The notes under the pieces are model-generated. The model saw only the letters and a program-made list of their open reading frames with translations, made no database searches and was not told the origin of the DNA. The translations under genes and the position numbers were made by a program. From RGIG8775 sp045128735 (GTDB taxonomy: Bacteria; Bacillota; Clostridia; Oscillospirales; CAG-272): 64,000 nucleotides of DNA. The stretch is taken from assembly GCA_045128735.1 (NCBI GenBank), contig JBGVRT010000027.1, positions 50,044 through 114,043 of the forward strand, in the 5' to 3' direction. Position 1 is the stretch's first letter; each line of letters opens with the position of its first letter. Positions 1 to 10,800 of this stretch are shown here, in pieces.

Positions 1-3000
1 TATGAGCGCACGCCTCGGGTGCAGGCTCTTCAGAGCCGTCTCCGCCCTCGGTCTCGATCTTCTTTATCTCCTCGATCTCGGGGTCAAAAACCTTAAGTCC
101 GGTTATATTCCAAATACCCGAGCCGCCAACGTAAAGCTTATAATCCTCGCCCGCACCGTAATTGATCTTGAACGTATTGGTGCCGAGATATTCGCCGTTC
201 ATATGAATGTAATATCTCATATCAGACGTATCGTACTCGATAACGAATTTATAGCTATTACCGTTGGAAAGCGTGGGAATGCCTATAAGCTCGTAGCTTG
301 TACCCGCACTGTCCTGGCACATTATCTTGACCGACTTATCGTCAACCTTATATGCTCTGAGCATTATACGGTGAGTATTTTTTCCGATTTGGAATTTAAG
401 CAGAGTCGAACCGCCCTCTGCATCGGTAAAGTCCTTAAGCTCTTTTGGCGTAATTGTAAAGGTTACAAAGAAGCTTTCACCGTTTGCGGTGCTGAGAATA
501 TTTCCGTAGAAGTCGTTGTCGCCTATATACTCTACGGCGGCAGGCTCGCTCTGATCAACGTTTTCGCCAACGATTATGCCGCCATTGCCGACCTCAACCG
601 CTTTGATCACGCCGTTACAGTATTTACACGTATACTCCACGCCGTTTTCAGTTATCACAGCGCGAATTCCGCGTCCGCGCTTGAAGCTGTGGTCACCACA
701 ATCCGATACAGTTACTTCTTCGTTTGCTCCGTTTGCAAGCGAAACAATCTTTATAAACTTAAATCCAAGCTCTGCCGTACCGCCAAACGAAATATCGAAG
801 TTTTCGATATCCTCAAACTCAACCGACGTGCATGCGCCCGCAAAGAAGCCGTTTATATAAACGTCTGCTATGTCAGCCACGGGGTCTACTTTTATGGAAA
901 CAAGGTCGTAATCTCCCATTACGTCTACTCCCGAAACGGGAATAGCGGTTGCGTTTCCGCCTATAACGTAAACGCCGTTTTCGATACCGACTATTTCGTT
1001 ACCCTTATAGGAATATACGGTTGTATCACTGCCGCCGCTGTATACCTTTGCGCTTACCCAATAGGGGGTTCTGCCAACCTTTACGCCAATTGTCTCGGGA
1101 ATGCTTACCGAAGTGGATGTCTTTTCAATATCCACGATTTCGTCTGCGTAAATCTTGTCGATGCCCTCAACTATGCGGGCTCCGCAATAGCAGGTATAAC
1201 GGTGTGTAAGCGTGGTGTCCGAATACTCAAGGCAATCGTAACCGCCCTCGATATACTGAGCGTATGCCGCGGTATGCTCGTGCTTGCCCGCGCTTACAAA
1301 CTCAAAGCCCGATACGTTGTAACGTCCGGGAGCCGCGGCGGGAGAACCGAAACGGAAGAAGTAATTTGCTCTGTCAACCGCATATGAGGTAAAGCTTCGC
1401 TTTTCAACGAGCTTGCCGTCCATATATATAGACGTCAAACCGCTTGACGGAACTATTCCTATGGTAAACTCGTGGGTTTCGCCCTCTTTGATAACCGCTA
1501 TACGCTTTGCGCCAAGCGAACCGCCCGTTCTGATGTCCACAACTCCGTCAACGTACTCATAAGGACTTGTTTCGTGAGCAAACATTCTCAGAATAAAGCC
1601 GAACTGTCCCGAGCTTGAGGTGCTGAAAAAGTCTACTCCGTCGTTTTTTCCGTTTCCGCTGTTGAGAGCATCAGCAGTGGGAAGCTTTTCAAAATTAACG
1701 GTAAACCTTACCCAATAGGGCGTGGCATCTCTGCTCATATATTCTTCGGACGAGTAGATACTGATGCTCTTGGTAGTGGTAAAGCTACCCTCGGATACCG
1801 TCTTATTGGTATCGTTAAGCGTATGATCAAGACAGCTGATGTCGTTAACTCTTACGACTCTCTCGCCGCACTTATCGCAGATATAAACCTCTTTGATCTG
1901 CTCTCCAAGGGTTATGACTACGTCAAGGAACGAGTGGTGGCTGTGAACGCAAGGAAGAACCGAAGCGTCCTCGATAAACTGAACTCTTACAGGCTCGTCG
2001 GTTACACCCGTGGTTACGACCTTGATGTTGTAATATCTGATGTTATTAAGCTCGGGGCTTCCGAAATACTCGTTGCTGCTTCCGTCGGTGATTCCCTGCT
2101 TGAAGCTTGTTCCCGTGGTGCATCCTGCGTATGCGCCGTCAAGGAAAAGATAGTATACGCCGTCCTCGTACTTAAGAGCCACGTTGTAGGTGGACTTAGA
2201 CTTGAGCGCGCGGTATACCTTCGTACCGTCGGCAAGCATAAGCTCTCCTTCGGAGTTGATAAGAAGCGCCGCAACCTCGCCGTCGCTGATAAGCGGAACG
2301 AAGCTTCTGAAGCTGCCAATGTATCCTCTTACGTTTACGTCGGCAATTATCCAATAGCTGTCGCCCTTTTCTTCACTTGCCACAGCGTTAAGCGCACCCT
2401 GAGCGGTGTATACATGAGGTGTTGCCTCGTAGAACGACTTATTTATCTGCTCCGTTACTGTCTTTCCGCAACGAGCGCAACGGTAAGTGAAGCTGAACGC
2501 GTTTACGTCAAGGTATTCAACGCGTGTGTTGGCGTTTATAACGTGTACGTGAGCGTCGTCACCGCAAGCGAAGGTGCTTATTTCAAGCTCGCCGCCGTTT
2601 GCCATCTTGGCAAACTTAATTTCTGTCGCCTCAAGAGTGGTGGCAAACTCTGCACCAAGAGCTATACCGTAAAGCTTTTCGCTGTCAAGCTCTATAGCGT
2701 ATTCGCCGCAATAAATTCCATCAATGTAGAGACGGTAGCTGTACTCGCCCTCGTTCTCAATTACATTTACGGTAACGTTTGTCTTGGTCTTACCAAGTCT
2801 TGCGATTTCGTTGCCCTCTGCTTCAAAGAAAGCTCCGTCTGTGTACATAGTGAGAATGCTTATCTCGTTATTCTCATCATCAACGAACTTGAATACAGAG
2901 CCTCTGCCCTGTGCAAGCTCGGACTTGAGCACCGCGTCAAAGGAGAACCAATAGGGTGCGGCGCTTGTAAGAAGCTCACCCTCTACAACCTTTTCCTCCG

Positions 3001-5122
3001 TGCCGAACACGGGAAGTATCATTTGGGCGTTGTCCGCATCGTAGAGGTTTTCGGATATACCGTCAAACGCGGGTCTGTCGCACTCTACGCAAGTGTAGTT
3101 AATTGTTATAGACGATCTCTCGGCATTAAACTCAAGAGACGATGTTTCGGGGTCATAATGATGAGTATGCGCGCCCTCGGCAAGCTTATATGCCATATTG
3201 CCCTCTTTGGACAGAGCGACTACTGCCGCGCGGTCAAAGTGGTACTTGCCCGCGCCTGCGGCTGCTACCTTCACGTCACCGCCGACAGCGGTATATTCAG
3301 ACTCCGCAACAACGCTGTTGTCAAGGTAAACCGTGTACTTTTTGAGCGTTGTATCAAATCTGAAGGCAAGCTTATGATACTCGTTATCAACCGTAAGCTT
3401 TGCATTTGTTTCCTCATCGCCTACGGTAAGCACACCGTCAGGTGTAATTCCAAGGAGAACCCCGTCACCGATTGCAACAATCGACTTGCTTTCCTCGGGC
3501 AGCTCCATAGCGCTTATCTCACCAAGCAACCAGAAATCCTTTTCGGGAGCTTCGAATTTGGGAATAATTACAGTCTCGTCGGTAATTCCGTATACGGGAG
3601 TAATCTCCTCTTTTATTGCCTCGCAAATTCCTTGGGATATAGTTTCACCGCAGGAATACTCCGTAATAAGGCTGAGCTTATTATTTCCCTGCTCGATTCT
3701 CTCGGTCACGGTATCCTCAACGGGTGTATCGTGAACGTGGGTTGGGTTATAGAGCTTGAAGTTGCTCATATCCCATTTACCCGAGTCGAACATCTGAATA
3801 ACATAGGTTTCACTTTCGCCGTAATCAAGATGAATCTTACTTCCTCCGATATACTTGCCGTCCATATAAATGCTATACTGGCTTGTACTCGGGTTATACT
3901 CAATAAGGAAGCTATAGGTTTTTCCCGTCTCCATAATCGGAGAGTCGTTCAGCTCTACGTCCTTACCCGTGTTATCCTTTGCGGTAAATCTTACAGCAGT
4001 ATTACTTACCCTGTAGCCCCTAAGAATGATTTTATGGGCGTCTTTATTCTTTGCCCAAAACTTGAGCAAAGTAGCTCCGCCGGAGTTTGCCGTAAATCCC
4101 GACAAATCCGCGGGCTTCAGGTCAAAGCTCATAAAGAAGCTTCCGCCGTCTTCGGGTTTTAACACGTCGCCATAGAAATCAACTCCGTTAAGAAAATCCT
4201 TAACAACGCTCGCCGAAGAAAGATTTTTTCTTGTAACAAGCTGACCTCTGCCTATATCCACAGTTCTGACAACTGTATCGTCTACCGCGCACTTAAATTC
4301 AACGCCGTTTGCAGTGGTTACAGCCTCAATATGCTCGCTGTATACGAAATCGTGTGTTCCGTGAACCTCTGTGGGATTAAAAATCCTGAAATTTGTAAGC
4401 TCCCATTTACCCGACGCGCCAAAGGTCATTTTATAAACCGCATCAGGACCTGCATCTATCTGATGTGAGCTTCCGCCAAGATAAACTCCGTCAAGATAAA
4501 TGTGGAAATTACGTACGAATTTTGTCGTATCCTTTGAGTTTACTCCGGTTATTCCTGTTTCCGCCTCAATAACAAAATTGTACGTCTTATCTGTCTCAAG
4601 TATGGGGGTACTGGAAAACTCAACCGTACCGCCGCTGTTGGTCTTAGTAACCAAAGATACCGAGGTATCGCTGTTTTTGCGGGCTCTCAGATATATACGG
4701 TGATTGTTCTTTCCCGCCTCGATACTGAGAAGGGTTTTTCCGTCAGCGCTTGTATCGTATTTTGTAAGATCGGTAGGCTTAACTGTAAACGTGATAAAGA
4801 AGCTGCCGCCATCCTTGGGAGCTACTATCTTGTTATAAAAGTCCTCTCCGTTAATAGGGTTAATAGCAGACCCCGTAGTATTGATCTTATCTATCTCAAT
4901 CGTCTCTCCGTCACCTATCTTAACAGAACGAACAACGGTATTGTCGCTTTTATTCTTAAAATCAACGCCCTCGTCGGTAGCTTCAGCTATAATACTTGAA
5001 TTATAGCCAAAAACATACTTATCATCTTCCGCCGCCTGCGTGCCGATTGCAAAAGCACCAAGCACTGTCACAAGCGTAAGAAGTACCGTTAACGTTTTCT
5101 TCAAAAGCTTCGGGTTATTCAT
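1..5122 (-). CDS. Giant secreted multi-module surface protein (partial, C-terminus off window)
   Basis: The frame stays open from an ATG at the right end to the window edge, so at least 1707 residues are present and no stop is seen. An N-terminal signal peptide (MNNPKLLKKTLTVLL, then a hydrophobic run ending GTQA) indicates export. The rest is about eight modules of 150-200 residues resembling LamG/concanavalin-type beta-sandwiches, with recurring motifs such as GGSFF, LLKF, HRI.LRA, Y.F.IEY and the hairpin Y.VYLDG.Y.GG. Modules are separated by short His/Cys linkers (HTH, CxxC, CACxH). The last visible module is closely similar to the one in the upstream lipoprotein. The start is set by AAGGGGGAG five bases before the ATG and overlaps the upstream stop, so the two genes are probably translationally coupled. 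No catalytic motif was seen; binding of glycan or cell surface is inference. A C-terminal anchor cannot be judged. Confidence 0.8.
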   Translation of the reverse strand, partial: MNNPKLLKKTLTVLLTLVTVLGAFAIGTQAAEDDKYVFGYNSSIIAEATDEGVDFKNKSDNTVVRSVKIGDGETIEIDKINTTGSAINPINGEDFYNKIVAPKDGGSFFITFTVKPTDLTKYDTSADGKTLLSIEAGKNNHRIYLRARKNSDTSVSLVTKTNSGGTVEFSSTPILETDKTYNFVIEAETGITGVNSKDTTKFVRNFHIYLDGVYLGGSSHQIDAGPDAVYKMTFGASGKWELTNFRIFNPTEVHGTHDFVYSEHIEAVTTANGVEFKCAVDDTVVRTVDIGRGQLVTRKNLSSASVVKDFLNGVDFYGDVLKPEDGGSFFMSFDLKPADLSGFTANSGGATLLKFWAKNKDAHKIILRGYRVSNTAVRFTAKDNTGKDVELNDSPIMETGKTYSFLIEYNPSTSQYSIYMDGKYIGGSKIHLDYGESETYVIQMFDSGKWDMSNFKLYNPTHVHDTPVEDTVTERIEQGNNKLSLITEYSCGETISQGICEAIKEEITPVYGITDETVIIPKFEAPEKDFWLLGEISAMELPEESKSIVAIGDGVLLGITPDGVLTVGDEETNAKLTVDNEYHKLAFRFDTTLKKYTVYLDNSVVAESEYTAVGGDVKVAAAGAGKYHFDRAAVVALSKEGNMAYKLAEGAHTHHYDPETSSLEFNAERSSITINYTCVECDRPAFDGISENLYDADNAQMILPVFGTEEKVVEGELLTSAAPYWFSFDAVLKSELAQGRGSVFKFVDDENNEISILTMYTDGAFFEAEGNEIARLGKTKTNVTVNVIENEGEYSYRLYIDGIYCGEYAIELDSEKLYGIALGAEFATTLEATEIKFAKMANGGELEISTFACGDDAHVHVINANTRVEYLDVNAFSFTYRCARCGKTVTEQINKSFYEATPHVYTAQGALNAVASEEKGDSYWIIADVNVRGYIGSFRSFVPLISDGEVAALLINSEGELMLADGTKVYRALKSKSTYNVALKYEDGVYYLFLDGAYAGCTTGTSFKQGITDGSSNEYFGSPELNNIRYYNIKVVTTGVTDEPVRVQFIEDASVLPCVHSHHSFLDVVITLGEQIKEVYICDKCGERVVRVNDISCLDHTLNDTNKTVSEGSFTTTKSISIYSSEEYMSRDATPYWVRFTVNFEKLPTADALNSGNGKNDGVDFFSTSSSGQFGFILRMFAHETSPYEYVDGVVDIRTGGSLGAKRIAVIKEGETHEFTIGIVPSSGLTSIYMDGKLVEKRSFTSYAVDRANYFFRFGSPAAAPGRYNVSGFEFVSAGKHEHTAAYAQYIEGGYDCLEYSDTTLTHRYTCYCGARIVEGIDKIYADEIVDIEKTSTSVSIPETIGVKVGRTPYWVSAKVYSGGSDTTVYSYKGNEIVGIENGVYVIGGNATAIPVSGVDVMGDYDLVSIKVDPVADIADVYINGFFAGACTSVEFEDIENFDISFGGTAELGFKFIKIVSLANGANEEVTVSDCGDHSFKRGRGIRAVITENGVEYTCKYCNGVIKAVEVGNGGIIVGENVDQSEPAAVEYIGDNDFYGNILSTANGESFFVTFTITPKELKDFTDAEGGSTLLKFQIGKNTHRIMLRAYKVDDKSVKIMCQDSAGTSYELIGIPTLSNGNSYKFVIEYDTSDMRYYIHMNGEYLGTNTFKINYGAGEDYKLYVGGSGIWNITGLKVFDPEIEEIKKIETEGGDGSEEPAPEACAH

Positions 5123-6518
5123 TTGTCTCCCCCTTTCCGCTTATAAGCGCACCTGCTTCGGTGTTTCCGTTGAAAGCATCTTCAAACTCCTCAACGAGAA
5201 CGCTTCCGCATCTGCATTCGTATTTTCCTGTGTAAATATCCACGTCATAGAAGTGACCTTCCGCGTGGTTGGAGGATACGGTAAGAATATATCCGCACTC
5301 CTCACACTTAAGAGTCTCAAATCCGTAAACCTTGTATCCTGTTGAGGTCTCGGAATCGGGAACGCGCTCAAGAAGTTCAAATTTGTGCTCCGTACCCGCA
5401 ACACCCCTTGCGCCGAACAAATGCTCGCAACGCTCGCACTCGGTAACCTCAATCTGATGATGGGTGAGTGTGGGCGACTCAATAACGCTGGTTGTGGGAG
5501 TATGTCCGTACGCCTCTATTACACCGTACTCGGTATATTTGTTGCCATAAACGTGCGTTGAGTTAACTATTTCCACGTTGGAGAATTCCCAATCTCCCGA
5601 GCTTCCTATGTAAAGTTTGTACTGCTCGGTTGCACCGTAGTCAAGCTGGAAGGCATTGCCGCCTATAAACTCGTCATTCAGATAGACGTTATATTTCTTT
5701 GTCTCGTATTCGTATTCAATAACAAAGTTATATGTCTCGCCCTCGGTAAGCACGGCGCCCTCTCCAAGCTCGTAGCTCTTGCCCGCGCTGTCCTGGCACA
5801 TTATCTTTACCGATTTTTCGTCAACTCTGTAGGCTCTGAACATAATTCGGTGAATGTTCTTTCCTACCTGGAACTTAAGCAGTGTGGAGCCTGCTTCAGC
5901 AGTTGTAAACCCAGAGAGCTCAACAGGCTTGAGTGTGAAATTCAGCCAGAACATCTCGTTCTCTTCGGGGCGGAATACCGTGTTATAAAAATCATCAGCA
6001 GCAAGAATATCCTTTGTCGCTTCTCCCACAAAGAAGGGTTCTTCAAAAGATATAATTCCCTTAAACTCTGCCGTGTCGTCAAAGTACGCGTCCTTCTTGG
6101 TTTCGCCGCAATAGGTGCAAATCATTGCCTCAAGACCGTTGTTTGTGCAGGAAGGATACTCAAGAACCGTTCTCACGTAGAGGTGGTCGCACCCCTCAGC
6201 CACAGGCTCGGTTTCGGCGGGTTTTGTCTCCGCAGGCTCTGTCTCGGCAGGCTCTGTCTCAATGGGGTCATACTTTGGGTCGGTTTCCGCAGGCTCTGTG
6301 TCCGCGGGTTCTGTTTCCGTCGGCTCAGTCTCTACGGGGTCTGTTTCCGTAGGTTCAACCTCCGTCGGCTCGGTCTCGATGGGCTCTGTTACAGCGGGTT
6401 CGCTGTCGTCAACGCCCGGAGCCGTGGTATCTGTCTGCGGTTTCTTACCGCAAGCAGAAAACGACACAATCATAAGAGCCGCAAGCAACAGAGCAAGAAT
6501 TCTTTTCTGGGTGTTCAT
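5115..6518 (-). CDS. Lipoprotein with Thr/Glu/Pro spacer, Cys knot and LamG-like module
   Basis: A 467-residue lipoprotein. The signal sequence ends in lipobox SFSAC, so Cys is the predicted lipid-modified residue. It is followed by a long low-complexity spacer of TEPxETEP repeats, probably a wall-spanning stalk. Next comes a Cys/His motif (CDHLY, CT.NG, CTYCGE) of the kind that recurs in clostridial surface proteins, then one LamG-like module whose core (LLKFQVGKN, HRIMFRAYRVDEKS) nearly matches a module of the downstream giant protein. A second CxxC pair set (CERCEHL, CEECGY, CRCGS) closes the chain. I chose the second ATG because GAAAGGGG lies seven bases upstream of it and too close to the first. 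The stop overlaps the start of the giant gene. Function unknown; surface display is inference. Confidence 0.85.
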   Translation of the reverse strand: MNTQKRILALLLAALMIVSFSACGKKPQTDTTAPGVDDSEPAVTEPIETEPTEVEPTETDPVETEPTETEPADTEPAETDPKYDPIETEPAETEPAETKPAETEPVAEGCDHLYVRTVLEYPSCTNNGLEAMICTYCGETKKDAYFDDTAEFKGIISFEEPFFVGEATKDILAADDFYNTVFRPEENEMFWLNFTLKPVELSGFTTAEAGSTLLKFQVGKNIHRIMFRAYRVDEKSVKIMCQDSAGKSYELGEGAVLTEGETYNFVIEYEYETKKYNVYLNDEFIGGNAFQLDYGATEQYKLYIGSSGDWEFSNVEIVNSTHVYGNKYTEYGVIEAYGHTPTTSVIESPTLTHHQIEVTECERCEHLFGARGVAGTEHKFELLERVPDSETSTGYKVYGFETLKCEECGYILTVSSNHAEGHFYDVDIYTGKYECRCGSVLVEEFEDAFNGNTEAGALISGKGETNE

Positions 6519-6544
6519 TTTCATTCCCCTTTCGTTAGTATTAC

Positions 6545-6634
6545 TTATTTCATATACGCCGCCTTGCATGCGCGTGCGTAGGCTTCGGCGACGTATTCTT
6601 CCACGGTCATTCTTTGGTATTTATCGTTTTCCAT
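6545..6634 (-). CDS. Possible 29-aa micro-ORF between two lipoprotein genes
   Basis: An ATG two bases after the stop of the upstream lipoprotein opens a 29-codon frame beginning MENDKYQRMTVEEYV and ending in KAAYMK. It would form an acidic head and a short amphipathic helix. No convincing Shine-Dalgarno precedes it, so any translation would rely on termination-reinitiation. It ends before the next lipoprotein start. It matches no family I recognise and may be chance. Confidence 0.25.
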   Translation of the reverse strand: MENDKYQRMTVEEYVAEAYARACKAAYMK

Positions 6635-6636
6635 AC

Positions 6637-7722
6637 TTACCCAATCTCGGCTCTGAACATAGCAAAGTCAGAAACCGTTCCCTTAAACGCGTTGGTCTGA
6701 CCGTATCCAAACGCAATCTGCGTTGAAGATGCTTTCATACCGACACTTTCCTTATCACGGGTAGAAGCGTATTTACCGTTTATGTAAATATCAACGGATT
6801 CGGTTTTGGGATCAACCAAAAGCGAAATTCTTACGCTGTCGCCCTCTCTCATTTTCAAATACTTTGTGGAACTAACGTTTATCTCGTCAAGCGTACCAAT
6901 CTCCACTACGTCGGGAAGGTAACCGCCCGCGCCGTCTGAAACAGGGAAAATACGCACAAGCGAGTTATATCCATTAGTAATCACGTATTGACAAATATTT
7001 CTTCCGTTATTGTTGTTGTAAAGATTGGCAGGGTTCACTATGCTGTTAAGCGTAAACTTAAAATCAATCTGATAAGGCGCTTTGTTCGTTCCTATAATGT
7101 CTGTCGGAAGATTATATTTCTGGCTTATTGCGGTAAATGAATCTGCGCTGATACCGCAGGTTGCCTTTCTGTGAAGGTTTGTAAACTTAATATCGCTTGC
7201 AACCTCTCCGCAAACCTCGCACTTTGCGGAAAGCTTTCCGCCGCTAAGCTCGAATATGAGGTAGCTGTGCGCCGCCTTGGTTACGATATCTTCACTCAAA
7301 CCGCAACGGTGGCAGGTGGACTTCTCCACTCCGTCGGTGGTGCAGGTAAGCTCGGTTACCGTCGTATAAACGAAAATATGCTCGTATTTCTCAACCAAAA
7401 GCTCACCGCACACAGAGCAAACCGAATCGACTCCGCAGGATGCGGGGTTACCCGTGTGCTCCTTCATCGGCAAATATTCAAGTGTGCTCTGAATATCTCC
7501 GCAGCTGCAAACCAATGCTCTTTGACCAAGCTTGGTGCAGGTAGGTTCAATAATTTTTTCGGTATAGGAGTGAGTGTGCTCAGCCGCGCCGCCGCCCGAA
7601 GGCTCTGTTACGTCAGGTAAGTCTCCCTGCCCTGCCGTGGTGTCATTCGTCTCTGCTCCGCAAGCGAAAAGAGAGAAAATAACCGCCATAAAAATGGCAA
7701 TAAACACTATTTTTTTATTCAT
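6637..7722 (-). CDS. Lipoprotein with triple Cys/His knots and LamG-like module
   Basis: A 361-residue predicted lipoprotein: signal peptide MNKKIVFIAIFMAVIF with lipobox LFAC. After a short linker it carries three repeats of the pattern H.Y...CT..G...CxxCG (HTHSYTEK, CTKLG, CSCGD; CGVDSVCSVCGE; CTTDG, CHRCG), then a CEVCG pair and a C-terminal beta-rich module with the signature VDIYINGKYAST. It shares architecture with the two genes downstream. AAAGGAG precedes the ATG at good distance. It probably displays a binding domain on the membrane surface; ligand unknown. Confidence 0.85.
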   Translation of the reverse strand: MNKKIVFIAIFMAVIFSLFACGAETNDTTAGQGDLPDVTEPSGGGAAEHTHSYTEKIIEPTCTKLGQRALVCSCGDIQSTLEYLPMKEHTGNPASCGVDSVCSVCGELLVEKYEHIFVYTTVTELTCTTDGVEKSTCHRCGLSEDIVTKAAHSYLIFELSGGKLSAKCEVCGEVASDIKFTNLHRKATCGISADSFTAISQKYNLPTDIIGTNKAPYQIDFKFTLNSIVNPANLYNNNNGRNICQYVITNGYNSLVRIFPVSDGAGGYLPDVVEIGTLDEINVSSTKYLKMREGDSVRISLLVDPKTESVDIYINGKYASTRDKESVGMKASSTQIAFGYGQTNAFKGTVSDFAMFRAEIG

Positions 7723-7753
7723 TTTAAGCTCCTTTAGCAGCTCATATTATCCC

Positions 7754-7780
7754 ACGATAGCCCTGCAAATGCAAGGCTAT
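7754..7780 (-). other. Hairpin between metallophosphoesterase and lipoprotein genes
   Basis: An inverted repeat (GATAGCC with GGCTATC, A/T-rich loop) sits in the ~100-base gap between two same-strand genes. No U-run follows, so it is not a canonical terminator. It may be an mRNA processing or stability element, which is inference. Confidence 0.35.
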
Positions 7781-7823
7781 CATATAGTTATTCAGTCACC
7801 AATCCAAGAACGCGGCGCACAGC

Positions 7824-10800
7824 TTATTCCGATACGACCGTCTCCGTATCGTCCGCAAAAGCGGAGCGGTCCGCCTTTTCAAGCTCATACGTCCATTTGT
7901 TCATTGATTCTTCGGTGAAATCCGCGTTGATAACGTAGGTTTCTCCATACTTAACCGCACCGTTTACCATCGTATAAGGCGTCACCAAAAGCTTTATCGG
8001 ACCGTCTCTGTCGATTTCCATAACGTTAGCGGTAAAGAAATATCTTCTTCCGAATTCATCGGGATATACCTTAACACTGTCAGCCTTTATCGAGGAATAT
8101 ACCTTGTTCTCGCTATACGCCTTCCAATTTCCAAGCTGTGTGGAATCGGCTGTCTCAAGAGCCTTTAATTCAAATCCAACGTTTGAATAGTAAAGCATAT
8201 CAACACTGCCGACGATACGGAGATTAGCCGCGGACGTATCGCACTGCACGCCTATAAGCTCGGCGGTCAAATCGCTGTCCACGTTATAAACGTTGAAGCC
8301 GTAAAGGTCGAATATACCCTTAAAGTTGTCTCCAAAATTGAAGGTTACAAATCTCGTGTCACGAGATCTCCACGCGTAATGCGACGAGGTAAGAGCCAAA
8401 TTATCCGCCAAAATAAGCTCCTCGCCCGACTTAACGTAAGGTATATAACCGTTTACTCTATAGCTTACTTTTTTGTGTACGCCGTCGTAAATAACCGCAA
8501 CCTTGCTGCGCGCGCCGTCGGCAAGCTGGAGAAGCGTTCCGTCCTTGTTGTAAAGTATACCGTGTATACTCGTACTAATCTGTCCGTTATCCTTTATGTA
8601 CAACAGCTTTTCCCATTGAGCAGACGCGGAAGTACCGTCCTTACCGAACACACGTCGGAAGGAAAGAAATTCCATATTTGTTCCTGTAGCCCCTTCGGGA
8701 TACGTAAGGGCGAAATCCCACTCAAATACTGTAACCTTGTTAAATACGTAATCGTTAAGGGAGAAATCGGCTCTCCTGTCGCCCATTGCGGTAGAGGTGC
8801 AATCCCAACTGAAATGCGCGTCGGTCTTAACCTCACCCGTTTCCCCGTCTATTACGGGCGCAACGTGCTTTTCCTTTGTAAATACGTTATTCTGATTACC
8901 GATTATTCCGTTTACGTAGGTTACGTCGGTACAGTTGTCAGCATCAATATTGATTATATCTCCGCTTTCTTTATAAAGCTCGCGGTCAAGGTCGCTGTGA
9001 ATATAAAGCTCGGCTATCTTCAAGCCCGAAGCAAATCTTACAGCCATAAAGTCCTTAGCGCCAAGAACCGAGGTGTTTGAGAAGCTAAAGAAGCCGCGGT
9101 AATTGGAATCGTTGAACACAGTCGCGCCGCTTCTGCTATTGGCAAAGGTTGTGGAAAGATTGCTGTATCTGTCGCTTTCAAGCGAGTTAAGACCTGCCGC
9201 CGCGGGAGTAACGAGTCCGACGTTACCGAGACTGCCTTGGTCTACCGATATCACGTAATCCTCGCTTACGTCTCCCTTTGCCTTGATTTCGATGTTATAT
9301 CCGCTTGTGTATCCACCCTTAAAGCCGTAGAGCTGATCGTTGTAGTCAAGCCAAGCAAAGATCTCTCCCTCGGGGATAACAAGCTCGCCGTTCTCAAGCT
9401 TTACGCCGTCGGTATAATAGAACTGATCGCCAAGCTCCTCAAGGCTTGTGTAGTCGGAGAAGTCTATCATAACGTCGTCAGCCCAAATAGCATACGGATT
9501 TTCAACGTACTTGACCTCAAGGCTTATAAGATCAACCGAATACAGCGCTTTATCTGACATATCAAGTACTCTTACGCGCTGGTCTGCCGCGCCCGCAAGT
9601 CCCTTAACTGTGTCGATAATGCCCTCGATGTTTATCGCCTTAAAGTAATATCCGTCATAGCCAAAGCCGGGGGCTTTGAAATACGCGGGATTTCCGTCTA
9701 CAAGGAAGGAAACAGCGGAATTTTGGCGGCTTTCGTCAACTATCACCTCAAGCTCCCACGCCTTGCTGTTGTCAATCTCTATATTTTTGCCGTTTTGGTC
9801 GCAAAGGTAGTATTTTCCCGCGCCCTTTGTAAAGTATACGCCGTTTTCATCGTATGACAAAACAGTCGCAAATACACCTGCCGTAGCGGGGTCTTTCTGC
9901 CTTCTGATTGTGAGAAGTCCGCCGCTTGTCGAAGTAGAGCCTTCGGTCCAAACAAAGTTCTTTGCCTTAAGCTTTATAGAGAAGGTCTTGCCCGCGATAT
10001 CGGGAGTAAAGACGTCAAGAACGGTCTGCGTTCCCGTGCCTGTAACGGTTAAAATGTCATCGGTGGTATTTCTCACGAAATCCTTCTTCCAAGTGTTGAG
10101 ATAAACTACACCGTCCTTACCCGCGGCTTTGAGGTGGTTGACCCCGTCGTAAAGACCTATTTCCGTAAAATCAATGCTTCTTACAACGCTGTCATTCACG
10201 GTTGCATCCGCTCTCTGCTTTTCGCCGCTTGTGGGAATAATGCCCTTATAGATAATTACGTTGTCCATCGCGCCCGACACGGTAGCCTTATTTGAAAAGA
10301 GCTGGAGATTGTCCATAGTACCGTCGTATGCGCCTTCGGTAAGCTTAATGCTTCCCGTAGCGGTGGTTCCGCTTACCGCTCCCGCAATCAATGCACCCGT
10401 GTCGTCATAGCTAAGCCTATACATTACCTTTCCGTCGGAGCTTCTGTATATTTTAACCGTATCGCTGCTTGCTTCTTCAAGAAGTGTATAACCGGTAAGA
10501 TCAGGAGCAGACGTTACAGCCGAACGCGTCCACTTTCGGTTGTTTATAAGCCTTGAAACGTTTGAAGAAAAGCCTTTTATCTCATTTCTGTTTCCGGTAT
10601 TTACAGAGCCTGCGTAAACACCGTCCACCCATACCGACATACTGTAGGTAAGAGCAGATGAGCTTCCGCTTCCAAGCCAATCGTCGGTCTTATTTTTGTT
10701 AGCCTCATAAACGTTAAAGGAAACCGCAATATGCGTCCAATCCTCGGAATCGGCAGCAGCCATTGTAACATTAGGAACAGCTCTTTGTTGTCCGTTACCC

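Noticed and set aside
1823..4162. Long open frame on the plus strand inside the giant surface protein gene
   Set aside because: It is antisense, in register with the minus-strand gene, and encodes no recognisable protein. The minus frame has a signal peptide, Shine-Dalgarno and domain repeats.
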